Below, piece by piece: positions 1 through 7,663 of a stretch of DNA of 14,465 bases (its first letter is position 1; each line of letters opens with the position of its first letter). This DNA comes from Candidatus Saccharibacteria bacterium UBA4215 (GTDB lineage: Bacteria > Patescibacteriota > Saccharimonadia > Saccharimonadales > Saccharimonadaceae), in NCBI GenBank assembly GCA_002381485.1, contig DFTJ01000010.1:20256-34720 (forward strand), in the 5' to 3' direction. A program made the translations under genes and the position numbers. The notes beneath the pieces are model-generated. The model saw nothing but the letters and a program-made list of their open reading frames with translations. It was not told the origin of the DNA and searched no databases.

Positions 1-210
1 CCAAAGACCTGCCATTAAAAACGCGAGTACAACAATAGCAATACACCAACGACAACGCAAGACGAAAGCGAGAACAGCCAACACGACGCCTAGCCACAAC
101 CAAGCGCCGGACAGCGCCGCATACAATGCCAACCAAACACCGACCAAAAATCCCACACTCGCCCATGCGATCAACCAAGAACTGTGCACGCGCTCCAATA
201 GCCATCGCAT
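1..210 (-). CDS. Probable ComEC/Rec2 DNA-uptake channel, N-terminal fragment
   Basis: The first 70 codons of a gene that runs off the left edge of the window. The fragment begins MRWLLERVHSS and contains about three hydrophobic stretches (residues 13-34, 36-50 and 54-69) separated by short basic or polar turns, ending FLMAGLW. This short N-terminal hydrophobic module resembles the DUF4131 region that opens ComEC proteins, which form the inner-membrane channel for transforming DNA. The catalytic and competence domains are outside the window, so the name rests on the N-terminal pattern only. I chose the ATG at 208-210. A GTG three codons upstream (217-219) is possible, and a stop at 232-234 closes the frame beyond it. 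No Shine-Dalgarno is obvious. The gene follows the ABC permease by 49 nt with no terminator seen, so it may be read through from that operon. Another polytopic membrane protein cannot be excluded. Confidence 0.45.
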   Translation of the reverse strand, partial: MRWLLERVHSSWLIAWASVGFLVGVWLALYAALSGAWLWLGVVLAVLAFVLRCRWCIAIVVLAFLMAGLW

Positions 211-213
211 ACT

Positions 214-229
214 GCCCACTATAGTGAGC
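214..229 (-). promoter_or_regulatory. Small hairpin just before the probable comEC start
   Basis: The minus-strand RNA can form GCUCAC-UAUA-GUGGGC, a 6-bp stem (one G-U pair) with a 4-nt loop. Its core is the perfect 10-base palindrome CACTATAGTG at 217-226. It ends 3 nt before the ATG at 210, so it occupies the place where a ribosome binding site would sit. No U-tract follows, so it is not an intrinsic terminator. Whether it affects translation is unknown. A hairpin this short can arise by chance. Confidence 0.25.
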
Positions 230-259
230 GCTTATGTAATTACGATGAAACGAAAACCT

Positions 260-1477
260 TTACTCGTGTCGTAATGCGTCAATTGGGTTTATCTTTTCGG
301 CTCGACGCGAAGGAAGAGCTGCAACCAATAAACCGATAATCACCATAAAGAGCATCATGCTTCCAATTAACCACGGTGGGTTAATGAAAATGCTAAAGCT
401 GCTGTCTACGCCCCTCTGGCCGGCAAGTTGATTCATCAATAGATTCAATAAGAAGCCGCTCAGCATTGCAATCAATATACCAATAGCAGCACCGATCACC
501 GATATCATCGTTGTTTCGATAATAAAGAGTTTTCTCATGTCTGCGCGACGAGCTCCAAGTGCTACCATCAACCCTATTTCCCGTGTTCGCTCTAATAGTG
601 ATACGGTAATGGTATTAAACATACCGATAACCGCAACGAGCATTCCAATTGATCCGAAGCTGATCATAATGACATTGAAAAAATCAAAGATCTGACCCAC
701 TTGATCAAGTGTATCGGCTGGCGACTGCGTCTCAAGACCAATGCTCTCTATTTCTTGTCTCAGCGTCGCGACGTTCTCAGGCTCATCCGCGAGTATACGT
801 AGCGTTTTATACGAATCCACTCCGGCAGCGCTAAATATGCCACTTGGGATGAAGGCTTCGCTTCCTGCTCCCGAATCGATAACACCGACAATCTGGAAAT
901 CGGCTGAGATATCTTTCTGGTCGGGATCACTTGACTTTAATGGAACACCTAGCGCGACGGTTTGTCCAATGGCTTCTCGCGGATTTTCGATGCCTATTGA
1001 TTCTAACGTGCTGGTATTTATGATGATTCGCTGCGTATCGCTCTCATTTAATAGACGGCCATTTATAAGATTGAGCGAGACAAAATCAGCATATGCTTCA
1101 TCAACTCCATAGGTCACAACGTCAATCTCTCCACCGTTCAGCGACAAGAGACCTGGATAAGAATACTCAACACTCACCTCATCAACATGGACCAGTGAGC
1201 TGACGCGACCTACCATTTCCTGATCGAGTGTAATGATTTCTGAATTTGGCGATACGACCTCAACCAGCTTCAGCGATTTATTACCAATAATCTCATCTGT
1301 CACTAGCTTCTGTAAACCAAGCCCGAAAGAAAGCAAGAAATAGATTGCGCCGATACCAATGATAACTCCGACAACCGTCAGGATAGTGCGCAGCTTTTTA
1401 CTCACCAAGTTACGCCAGGCGACATGCATCAAAATGGAAGCGCGGATGCCCTTCTTGGGTCTAAGATTTTGCTGCAT
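260..1477 (-). CDS. MacB/FtsX-type ABC transporter permease
   Basis: A 405-residue permease of the MacB_PCD/FtsX family (type VII ABC systems), which use ATP hydrolysis in the cytoplasm to drive movements of an extracytoplasmic domain. Layout: basic N-terminus, TM1 about 31-55, a large outside domain about 56-266, then TM2 267-295, TM3 322-348 and TM4 369-388. The FtsX-type cytoplasmic loop after TM2 carries ERTREIG and ALGARRADMR (about 296-315). The C-terminus NPIDALRHE matches the family ending. The start is set at ATG 1475-1477 because AGGAG (1483-1487) lies 5 nt upstream. An in-frame ATG 27 nt further upstream lacks this support. The gene overlaps the end of the ATPase gene by 17 nt, so the two are surely co-expressed. 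No MacA-like adaptor is seen in the window. The substrate is unknown: peptide or lipid export, or control of a cell-wall enzyme, are all possible for this family. Confidence 0.9.
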   Translation of the reverse strand: MQQNLRPKKGIRASILMHVAWRNLVSKKLRTILTVVGVIIGIGAIYFLLSFGLGLQKLVTDEIIGNKSLKLVEVVSPNSEIITLDQEMVGRVSSLVHVDEVSVEYSYPGLLSLNGGEIDVVTYGVDEAYADFVSLNLINGRLLNESDTQRIIINTSTLESIGIENPREAIGQTVALGVPLKSSDPDQKDISADFQIVGVIDSGAGSEAFIPSGIFSAAGVDSYKTLRILADEPENVATLRQEIESIGLETQSPADTLDQVGQIFDFFNVIMISFGSIGMLVAVIGMFNTITVSLLERTREIGLMVALGARRADMRKLFIIETTMISVIGAAIGILIAMLSGFLLNLLMNQLAGQRGVDSSFSIFINPPWLIGSMMLFMVIIGLLVAALPSRRAEKINPIDALRHE

Positions 1478-2264
1478 GTTTTCTCCTTTTTTTGTTGATA
1501 GCAAAATGGTCGACTCGTTGTCGTATGCCTTTAATCAATCCCTCTGTCGTTTCGGTAATACTCTTTCCTTGCATATCAATCACCACACCATTCTTGATAT
1601 TCAAAAGGTGGTCTGCCAACGTTAAGTATTCCATGTTGTGCGTCACAAGTATGACAGTTCGGTTTAACACCGTCTGGTACCGAACCAAAAGATCCATGAT
1701 CATGTCACCATTTGTGCTATCGAGGTTCCCCGTTGGCTCGTCTGCGATAATAATCGACGGATTATTAACAATCGCTCGAGCCATTGCGACACGTTGTTGC
1801 TCACCACCAGACAATAGAGTAGGGTACTTCTTGGCATATGAGTCCATATTAATGCTTTTGAGCGCCTTCAGACCTTCGGTCTCGGCCTGTGATTTCGTAT
1901 AGCCCTGTAAATACAGTGGCATCGATACGTTCTCAATAACATTGAGGCTCTTTACCCAGTAATTCTGCTGATACACAATACCGATACGATGGGCTCTGAA
2001 GTATGCAAGGTCATTCGATGATAGTTTGTAAATATCACGACCCTCATAATGCACCGTACCTTTGGTTGGCTTCTGCAGGCCGCTCAGAATATTTAGCAGC
2101 GTTGACTTACCCGACCCTGACTGACCGTAAATAATATTAAACGTATGAGGCTTAATGGAAAAGCTAATACCCTTAAGGACATCGATCGTTTCATCGCCAA
2201 CAGAAAAACTTTGCGAAGTGTTCGATAGTGTCAGTGCTGCTTTCTCGCCCTCAATTTTACTCAT
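1461..2264 (-). CDS. ABC transporter ATP-binding protein (MacB/LolD class)
   Basis: A 267-residue nucleotide-binding subunit that powers the adjacent permease. All ABC motifs are present: Walker A GQSGSGKST (47-55), Q-loop VYQQN (97-101), signature LSGGEQQRVA (151-160), Walker B with IIIADEPTGNLD (171-182), and the H-loop TH (208-209). The DEPTGNLD form is typical of the MacB/LolD/FtsE branch. About 40 residues after the last core strand form a Lys/Arg-rich tail (ending KKRRKHAAKS), longer than the usual 220-230 residue proteins of this branch. The ATG follows the stop of the giant surface-protein gene by 2 nt with only a weak GGA-type ribosome site, which points to translational coupling. 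The gene order links the transporter to that surface protein. Confidence 0.95.
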   Translation of the reverse strand: MSKIEGEKAALTLSNTSQSFSVGDETIDVLKGISFSIKPHTFNIIYGQSGSGKSTLLNILSGLQKPTKGTVHYEGRDIYKLSSNDLAYFRAHRIGIVYQQNYWVKSLNVIENVSMPLYLQGYTKSQAETEGLKALKSINMDSYAKKYPTLLSGGEQQRVAMARAIVNNPSIIIADEPTGNLDSTNGDMIMDLLVRYQTVLNRTVILVTHNMEYLTLADHLLNIKNGVVIDMQGKSITETTEGLIKGIRQRVDHFAINKKRRKHAAKS

Positions 2265-2266
2265 AG

Positions 2267-5200
2267 CTATAATCCAAAGATCCTTTGCAATGTATTAAAT
2301 ATCGTCGTCAATATGCTTTCGGAGGCTCGGCCAATAATCACGGTATCTGGTGCACCGACCCCTTCGTTGCCCGATCTATCTTTTGAAATTGGCTGCAAAC
2401 TGTATACCTTTGACACAGGCAAGTCCGACACAACGACGATATGTTCGGTAGAAAGTTGAGCGTCTTCAGCTGTCCTGCTGTTAAATACTTCGGCACTCGA
2501 GCCTTCTGCATACGCCACCTGGCTGGTTGACGGCTCATCCGTCCTCCAGGAAACGACCACCTGCCCGCGCGCTTCAGCACCAACACCTCGGATCGACGAC
2601 TCAAATCTGACATCAAACACTTGTGGCGGGCGAGTATCGAGCTCGGTACGGAATACCTGCTGGTCGGAAACTGCCAAATTACCGTCTCGGTCGCGACTCT
2701 CAGCAATGATAAAGTACTCGCTATCGTCATCAAGGTTGCTAATTTTAATCTTATGATTCAACGTCGAGCCGCTAGCGCTCACCAGCGTGCCCGTAGTGCC
2801 GACTTTGCCATAGCGCACCGCTGATGTTGTTGGAACGTTTGTTGTCCATACAATCTCTTGTGTGCTGGTAGGCTCACCTTCCAAAGGCTGGAAGCGCAAG
2901 CTACCAATTCGAGGTTGCGGCGGAGTCTCGAATGATAAGATCGTTCCTTCGTATTCATTGCCGTCAGCATCAACTGGGTTAAATTTGTAGAAATACTCTG
3001 TGCCGTCATTCAGCCCAGTTAACTCAACGGTATATGTAGACTCGGCAGTTGATGTGTTCGTCGTCAAAAGACCGCCGAATGCCTCACTCTGGCCATAATA
3101 CATTCTTACTTCAGTTGCATTTGTTGATGTAAAGTTGAATGAAGCCGTTGTGAGTCCTATCCTTGCTACCGTGGCGTCTTTCACATTTGGTGGCGGTAGC
3201 GTCGTAAAGCTCTTCTCTACTGAGTTGCCAGTGTTACCGTCTTGGTCGGTCCACTTAGCAACGTAGTAGTATGTTTGTCCTGGGTTTAATCCGGTAAGGC
3301 CGATGCTGTGCACACTCACTTGATCCGACTTAGCTATCTCTTCAACACCATACTCTCCCGGCTCAGTACCAATTGCCACTCTTGAATCTGAAGCCCTATC
3401 AGTAATCCATTCAATGGTTGCCTGGCGAGTAGATATGTTGTTTGCCGTTGGCTGGGTGATAAGATTTGCCGGGCTCGTGTAGCGTCCTGTCGGTAGGATG
3501 TCGACAACTTCCGTCTGCGCACCGCAGTTATTGGCGCTGTCGCACGCTGCTATGCGGTAATAGTAGGTGACCTCATTCAAATCTTGATCGACAAAGCTGG
3601 TTGCAGACGTAGTCGCTACTTCTTGGTAGTTAACGGCGTCAGTTGAGCGCTCGACAATATACCGTGAGGCCCCCGAGCCTACTGTCGTTGGCTCCTCCCA
3701 CGATAAGGCAACCTTCCAGTTCTCAGTCTGCTTCACACTAATATCTGCCACCTCAACATTCATAGGTATACCAGGCGCAGGTGTATCGGCAACAAATGTC
3801 GCAAACCCGTATGCCGCATAATTTATATTACCGGCCTCATCCTTTGCAACGACGTATATGGCGTTATCGCCGGGCTGTGTGGCGTAGGCGCTTTCCGGCA
3901 GCGAGCGTTCACCAGGGGCAGTGAAGTTACAATTGCTTTGCGTCGGCAAGCTATTAAATACATAGCAGTAGGTTAACTGTTGCTCGTTGCCGGCAAAACT
4001 TGCCGGAGCAAGCCAGTTGAATGTAAAGCTATTCTCGGTGCTAAATTCTGGGTTAACGGTAATATTTTGAACAGGGGTTGGAGAAACAGTGTTCAGTTTT
4101 ATGACAGCCGTAACATTCGCTTCAGTGACGTTGCCCGCATTATCCCAGGTACGGAAGTAGATTACGTTATTACCTTCACTAAGCACATCGAAATCAATTG
4201 GGTCCTGCGTAATATAGGAACCATCATTCTCCAAAAGATCGGAGCTATCTTCTGCGCCAGTGTGCGCTTCACCGTACCACGTACCACTATTTCCTATCTT
4301 GTACTGCAATCCCGCAATACCAGAGTCGTCGTCGCTTGGCGCACCCGAACCATTAGTGTTCCAAGTGAGCTCCACCTCCTTTTCGGCGACAAACTGAGAC
4401 GGTGCCGAAATAAATAATGGATTTTTAGGTTCAGTAATATCGAGCAAAAACTCAAACTGTGCAGGTGCACCACTAAACACATTACCGGCCAAGTCTATTG
4501 CTTTGACATTTAAATAGTACGGCTCAGTTGATGTCGACAACGATTCAGCAAGCAGGCTCTCTTCGCTCAAGTCAACATAGTTCGTATTAACCTTAAATTG
4601 ACAGTCTCCCTTTGGATCGGTTGGGCTCTGACCAAGTAAACCTTTCGTCGTGACAGGGTCCGCCGTACTATCTTGTCCAAGATACAAGCAGTAGCCACCC
4701 ATCCCAGAGCCACCCGAAGCATCTTCACCCTCGTCCCACATAAAGTACGGCGTTGCAGCATTTGTCCAAACGCCAAGACTTACCTCATCCACACCTTCAG
4801 CCTTAAACATCCTAATGTCGGATGCGTTAACGTCTGGCGGTGTCTGATCAACGGCTTCATAATTAATCGTCACATCGTTCAAAATTGGCGTGTCGCCATC
4901 AGAGATGAGTGTTACCTCATACTGAATATACCGATCGCCGTCAGTCACACAGTTATTATCACTAATGTCACTCCCCGCCACGACGGGATCACATGTCGAG
5001 AAATCTGGCGCGCTTCCCATATTGCTACTAACGTCACTCCGTACCCGCAACTCAACCTCTCCAGATCCAGAACTAGAATACCCAGCTGTCCCCCAGTTCA
5101 CTGCGTACCCTGCGTCGTATATATTTGAGACTAAAGAACCTGCTGCAAAATACCCTTTCTTCCACAGCATCATCGTCACTGGAGTATCATCATTCATGGT

Positions 5201-6919
5201 GCCGGATGACGTCGAAATATTCTCTACCAAAAGGCTAACCACATCACCCGCATTAAGGCGCAGCGGCACCAATAAGCTATTCGATGAACTATCGTGATTA
5301 CTGCCGTTTCGAACATACCCCGTCGACGACTGAGCGCCTGGCACGCTCACGCCATTTACGTTCACCTTTACGGCCGGTGCTGTACGTTGACCACCGCCAC
5401 TCGCGGCAAGATTGAATGCTAGCAAATAGTCACCAGACGACGTGACAGTAACCTCATGGTTATTTGAAGCAACGTTGTGCGTGTATATGTCTGAATCGAT
5501 AGTGCGAACGGTCGTCCAGTTTATATTAGCTGGTGAATTTGGTGCCCAGTCTGATCCATTGCTGTTGGTCGTCGTCTCGGCGTCATACACACCATCATCC
5601 ACCGCCTGAATAAATATCGTTGCTGGATTCGCACCGACCGTCACAGTACCGCTTTCGGATTCGTTTTCCATAGTAATCGTCAGTACTTGGTTTGAAGATG
5701 CTGTGGTTACTAATCCCGACCAGTGAATTGAAGCTTGGTTATGTGAATCGATAGAGCGAATGTACCCTTGCTGAAATTGTCCGCCACTCACCTGAGCACC
5801 ATCCAAAAGAACTCGCCCGGTAATATTCGGCCGCTGACTCGTGGAGCTTAGCGGAACATTAACGCTGACAAAATAGCTGCCTGGATTAGCTATAGTAATT
5901 TGATGTGGTGAACTGCCATTGCTGTGTTCAAATCCATTATCTTTTCGCCGCTCGATCCACTCCAAAGGAGCTGATGCTGTGTTAAGATTCGTGCCCGTAG
6001 TCTTAGCGGTTGCTGTAGCTGAAAAAACTTGTTCCGAACTATCCACCTTCTCTATATAGGTAGTAAATGAGCCAGTTAACGTGTTCCCCGTTTCGGTCGT
6101 ACCAGATCGCACAAACACCTCAACATAATCACCTGCGCTAAGTCCCTCCAGGAGTACGCCAAGGTGATTTGAGGATGCATTCTGACCACCAGCATTACGT
6201 ATATAAGAAGACGCCGCCTCTCCAACATTTACCTTGGCATTATTGACCCGTACTTCACTGATAATTGAGTTTCGGTTGTTTCCATTAGTGCCGCTGCTTT
6301 GTACGGGGTGTGTGTAGGAGAGGAAATAGTCACCAGCCTCATTGACGGTGATGCGCGTGGGATCACCTGCGTTGAAAGAAAAGGTGCTATCATCATACTG
6401 CTGCAGTGCATTATACCGAAGGGGGCTAGTAACGCTGGTGTTAAAGTTTGTGCTTCCGTTTTGCAGCTGATTTCCCTTGAATGTACCAGTTGCGTATCGA
6501 TTTACTAAACTCACTTGACCAGGGACGCTAAAATCGAGGTTTTGAGATTCGTCGAACTGGTCCTGTAATGAGCTGCCCGGGCCGTTGCTCCAATCCGTTT
6601 GCGACCATGATGTCGTTGCACCAAATGTCGGTGTCGTCAGCGTAAACAAATACGCAGCAACAAAGAATACGTAGGCACCCAGAGCAACAAAATGCACATG
6701 GCCGTGATAACTCCAACTATGCCATTTTTCGTACTGCTTTGATTTATTTAGAAGAAAATGGTGTGGTCGACCTGCAAGGTGCCAATGTGCTCGTTTAACG
6801 CGGGGGTGTGCAATCAAAGCACCAAGAAAGCTGCCAACCCGTAGCGCGGTTCGCTTTAGTGCGCGTATACCCCTAGCTATCACCGGAAGCAGCCGTATTT
6901 TTCTGATACGTGAGATCAA
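2267..6919 (-). CDS. Giant surface protein with three C1q/TNF-like repeats, Ig-like and fibronectin type III domains
   Basis: A 1550-residue protein predicted to be anchored in, or exported across, the cytoplasmic membrane. Residues 1-75 are cytoplasmic, strongly basic and rich in His and Trp. One hydrophobic segment follows (about 76-96), ending near TFGA. Three related blocks of about 150 residues follow (134-590), each with a G-[DS]-Y motif and a later Y-[IV]-R motif, which look like C1q/TNF-type jelly rolls. Next come a beta-rich domain (591-690, with RYIQYEVTL), three Ig-like domains (about 691-1045, with NxAGN-type turns), and about five Fn3 domains (1053-1530) with the usual YYYRI or YYYVA strands. 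The C-terminus is a short amphipathic helix ending IFGL. There is no LPxTG sorting motif. The start codon is TTG (6917-6919), supported by AAGGAAG 9 nt upstream; I see no in-frame ATG that would keep the N-terminus. The likely role is adhesion or an envelope scaffold. Binding partner unknown. The transporter genes follow directly. Confidence 0.85.
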   Translation of the reverse strand: MISRIRKIRLLPVIARGIRALKRTALRVGSFLGALIAHPRVKRAHWHLAGRPHHFLLNKSKQYEKWHSWSYHGHVHFVALGAYVFFVAAYLFTLTTPTFGATTSWSQTDWSNGPGSSLQDQFDESQNLDFSVPGQVSLVNRYATGTFKGNQLQNGSTNFNTSVTSPLRYNALQQYDDSTFSFNAGDPTRITVNEAGDYFLSYTHPVQSSGTNGNNRNSIISEVRVNNAKVNVGEAASSYIRNAGGQNASSNHLGVLLEGLSAGDYVEVFVRSGTTETGNTLTGSFTTYIEKVDSSEQVFSATATAKTTGTNLNTASAPLEWIERRKDNGFEHSNGSSPHQITIANPGSYFVSVNVPLSSTSQRPNITGRVLLDGAQVSGGQFQQGYIRSIDSHNQASIHWSGLVTTASSNQVLTITMENESESGTVTVGANPATIFIQAVDDGVYDAETTTNSNGSDWAPNSPANINWTTVRTIDSDIYTHNVASNNHEVTVTSSGDYLLAFNLAASGGGQRTAPAVKVNVNGVSVPGAQSSTGYVRNGSNHDSSSNSLLVPLRLNAGDVVSLLVENISTSSGTMNDDTPVTMMLWKKGYFAAGSLVSNIYDAGYAVNWGTAGYSSSGSGEVELRVRSDVSSNMGSAPDFSTCDPVVAGSDISDNNCVTDGDRYIQYEVTLISDGDTPILNDVTINYEAVDQTPPDVNASDIRMFKAEGVDEVSLGVWTNAATPYFMWDEGEDASGGSGMGGYCLYLGQDSTADPVTTKGLLGQSPTDPKGDCQFKVNTNYVDLSEESLLAESLSTSTEPYYLNVKAIDLAGNVFSGAPAQFEFLLDITEPKNPLFISAPSQFVAEKEVELTWNTNGSGAPSDDDSGIAGLQYKIGNSGTWYGEAHTGAEDSSDLLENDGSYITQDPIDFDVLSEGNNVIYFRTWDNAGNVTEANVTAVIKLNTVSPTPVQNITVNPEFSTENSFTFNWLAPASFAGNEQQLTYCYVFNSLPTQSNCNFTAPGERSLPESAYATQPGDNAIYVVAKDEAGNINYAAYGFATFVADTPAPGIPMNVEVADISVKQTENWKVALSWEEPTTVGSGASRYIVERSTDAVNYQEVATTSATSFVDQDLNEVTYYYRIAACDSANNCGAQTEVVDILPTGRYTSPANLITQPTANNISTRQATIEWITDRASDSRVAIGTEPGEYGVEEIAKSDQVSVHSIGLTGLNPGQTYYYVAKWTDQDGNTGNSVEKSFTTLPPPNVKDATVARIGLTTASFNFTSTNATEVRMYYGQSEAFGGLLTTNTSTAESTYTVELTGLNDGTEYFYKFNPVDADGNEYEGTILSFETPPQPRIGSLRFQPLEGEPTSTQEIVWTTNVPTTSAVRYGKVGTTGTLVSASGSTLNHKIKISNLDDDSEYFIIAESRDRDGNLAVSDQQVFRTELDTRPPQVFDVRFESSIRGVGAEARGQVVVSWRTDEPSTSQVAYAEGSSAEVFNSRTAEDAQLSTEHIVVVSDLPVSKVYSLQPISKDRSGNEGVGAPDTVIIGRASESILTTIFNTLQRIFGL
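5150..6520 (-). repeat. Three diverged protein repeats of about 150 residues (C1q/TNF-like)
   Basis: Within the surface protein, residues 134-293, 294-441 and 442-590 align by eye. The G-[DS]-Y motif falls at residues 196, 347 and 496 (spacing 151 and 149). The Y-[IV]-R motif falls at 239, 386 and 535 (spacing 147 and 149). A final strand pattern, such as AGDYVEVFV in the first copy and AGDVVSLLV in the third, recurs near the end of each. The GxY strand, the central YxR and the closing hydrophobic strand resemble C1q/TNF-superfamily jelly rolls, which usually form trimers. Identity between copies is low and no repeat is visible at DNA level, so the duplication is old. The fold assignment is an inference. 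Confidence 0.55.
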
Positions 6920-6928
6920 ATCTTAGTT

Positions 6929-6935
6929 CTTCCTT
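6929..6935 (-). promoter_or_regulatory. Ribosome binding site supporting a TTG start
   Basis: The minus strand reads AAGGAAG, separated by 9 nt from the TTG at 6917-6919. It decides the start of the giant surface protein, because no ATG lies in frame nearby. Confidence 0.6.
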
Positions 6936-6949
6936 TATAGTACATTGCC

Positions 6950-6955
6950 ATTTTA
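6950..6955 (-). promoter_or_regulatory. Probable extended -10 promoter of the surface protein/ABC operon
   Basis: The minus strand reads TGGTAAAAT, an extended -10 (TGn + TAAAAT). At 17 nt upstream there is only a weak -35 (TTTATC). Transcription would begin near 6943, giving a leader of about 24 nt that includes the AAGGAAG site. It sits after the tRNA terminator, as expected for an independent operon promoter. Confidence 0.45.
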
Positions 6956-7011
6956 CCACATATGCTTACTGCGATAAACTTAAGCTTGTTCTCATAGTTA
7001 GGCCGCAAATA

Positions 7012-7045
7012 GAAAAAAGACCCGCTTGCTGCAGATCTTCTTTTT
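7012..7045 (-). terminator. Rho-independent terminator after tRNA-Lys
   Basis: The minus-strand RNA forms AGAUCUGC-AGCAA-GCGGGUCU (7018-7038): an 8-bp stem with three G-U pairs and a 5-nt loop, followed by a run of Us (7013-7018) and preceded by a run of As, so the stem could extend. It lies 8 nt beyond the tRNA 3' end and separates the tRNA from the surface-protein operon. Confidence 0.7.
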
Positions 7046-7046
7046 A

Positions 7047-7123
7047 TGGAGGGACCGGTGGGGCTTGAACCCACGACACCCTGCTTAAAAGGCAGGTGCT
7101 CTAACCAGCTGAGCTACGGTCCC
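7047..7123 (-). tRNA. tRNA-Lys (anticodon TTT)
   Basis: A 77-nt cloverleaf with CCA encoded. The acceptor stem GGGACCG/CGGTCCC has seven perfect pairs. The D arm is GCTC/GAGC with AGCTGGTTA in the loop. The anticodon stem CCTGC/GCAGG closes a CTTTTAA loop, giving anticodon TTT (7087-7089 on the plus strand). The variable loop is GTGTC, and the T arm is GTGGG/CCCAC with loop TTCAAGC. It reads AAA and, by wobble, AAG lysine codons. The base before CCA (position 73) is U, whereas A is usual in bacterial tRNA-Lys. The gene has its own promoter 17 nt upstream of the mature 5' end (to the predicted start) and its own terminator. Confidence 0.97.
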
Positions 7124-7146
7124 GTACGCTCTTAAAGCTCCTATGG

Positions 7147-7175
7147 AGTATACGCAAACAGAGGTGGAATGTCAA
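7147..7175 (-). promoter_or_regulatory. Near-consensus sigma70-type promoter for tRNA-Lys
   Basis: The minus strand carries TTGACA (7170-7175), a 17-nt spacer and TATACT (7147-7152): a perfect -35 with a 5/6 match at -10 and ideal spacing. The predicted start is near 7140, about 17 nt before the mature tRNA. The -35 begins 2 nt after the stop codon of the upstream membrane-protein gene. This is the strongest promoter match in the window, as expected for a stable RNA gene. Confidence 0.85.
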
Positions 7176-7177
7176 TG

Positions 7178-7663
7178 CTAGCGACGGCGGCGATCACGCT
7201 CGTTCTTGGCCGGTTTCGTAAAGAAAAGGTCAACAACCGCCAAGATAACACCGACACTAATAATAGCTCCTCGATAACTTTCTACCGTACTGTAAACATC
7301 GGCCGCACTCCCGCTTAACGGCAGCGCAAAGCTTAATGGCTCCATCAAAAATGCCAGCGCAAGAACAGTGAATAGAAGTGCCCCAAGGATTCTGCTAACG
7401 AGGTTCTTATACGTATAGCCGTGGAACAATAAGACAATTGCCGGCAATAATACTACCAGTGACAAAGCAACCGCATTCGTGATCGGCCCAGCTGGAACCA
7501 ATCCAGTGCTCGCAATCAGCAAGCCGGCATCATAACTCCACAGAGTACTGAGTGTTGCGCCAGCGGTTAGGGCGAGACCTAGTAGGCCAAAGCGCCGTTT
7601 TGAGATGAATGCACCAACAAACAGTGCAATCGCGACTGCCAAAAATACCAAAACTACCGTCAT
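7178..7663 (-). CDS. Small polytopic membrane protein, function unknown
   Basis: A 161-residue hydrophobic protein not assigned to a family. Likely membrane segments are at about 2-20, 25-43, 62-81, 91-110 and 132-148. It ends in a strongly basic tail (KNERDRRRR), probably cytoplasmic. The loops are short and no catalytic motif is visible. The start ATG (7661-7663) overlaps the TGA of the DUF192 gene as ATGA, and a GGGGG-type ribosome site lies just upstream, so the two proteins are made from one message and probably act together at the membrane. The size and helix count recall small families such as CvpA, but I do not see a convincing sequence match. Confidence 0.75.
   Translation of the reverse strand: MTVVLVFLAVAIALFVGAFISKRRFGLLGLALTAGATLSTLWSYDAGLLIASTGLVPAGPITNAVALSLVVLLPAIVLLFHGYTYKNLVSRILGALLFTVLALAFLMEPLSFALPLSGSAADVYSTVESYRGAIISVGVILAVVDLFFTKPAKNERDRRRR

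Noticed and set aside
214..229. Terminator between the ABC permease and the probable comEC
   Set aside because: The hairpin is short and lacks a U-tract, and it abuts the next start codon.
1478..1504. Longer start for the ABC permease at 1504
   Set aside because: The downstream ATG at 1477 has AGGAG at ideal spacing. The extra nine residues lie deeper inside the ATPase coding end and have no ribosome site.
3980..5297. Several 100-150 codon plus-strand frames opposite the surface-protein gene
   Set aside because: They are antisense to a continuous 1550-residue reading frame with clear domain repeats, have no supporting ribosome sites, and overlap one another.
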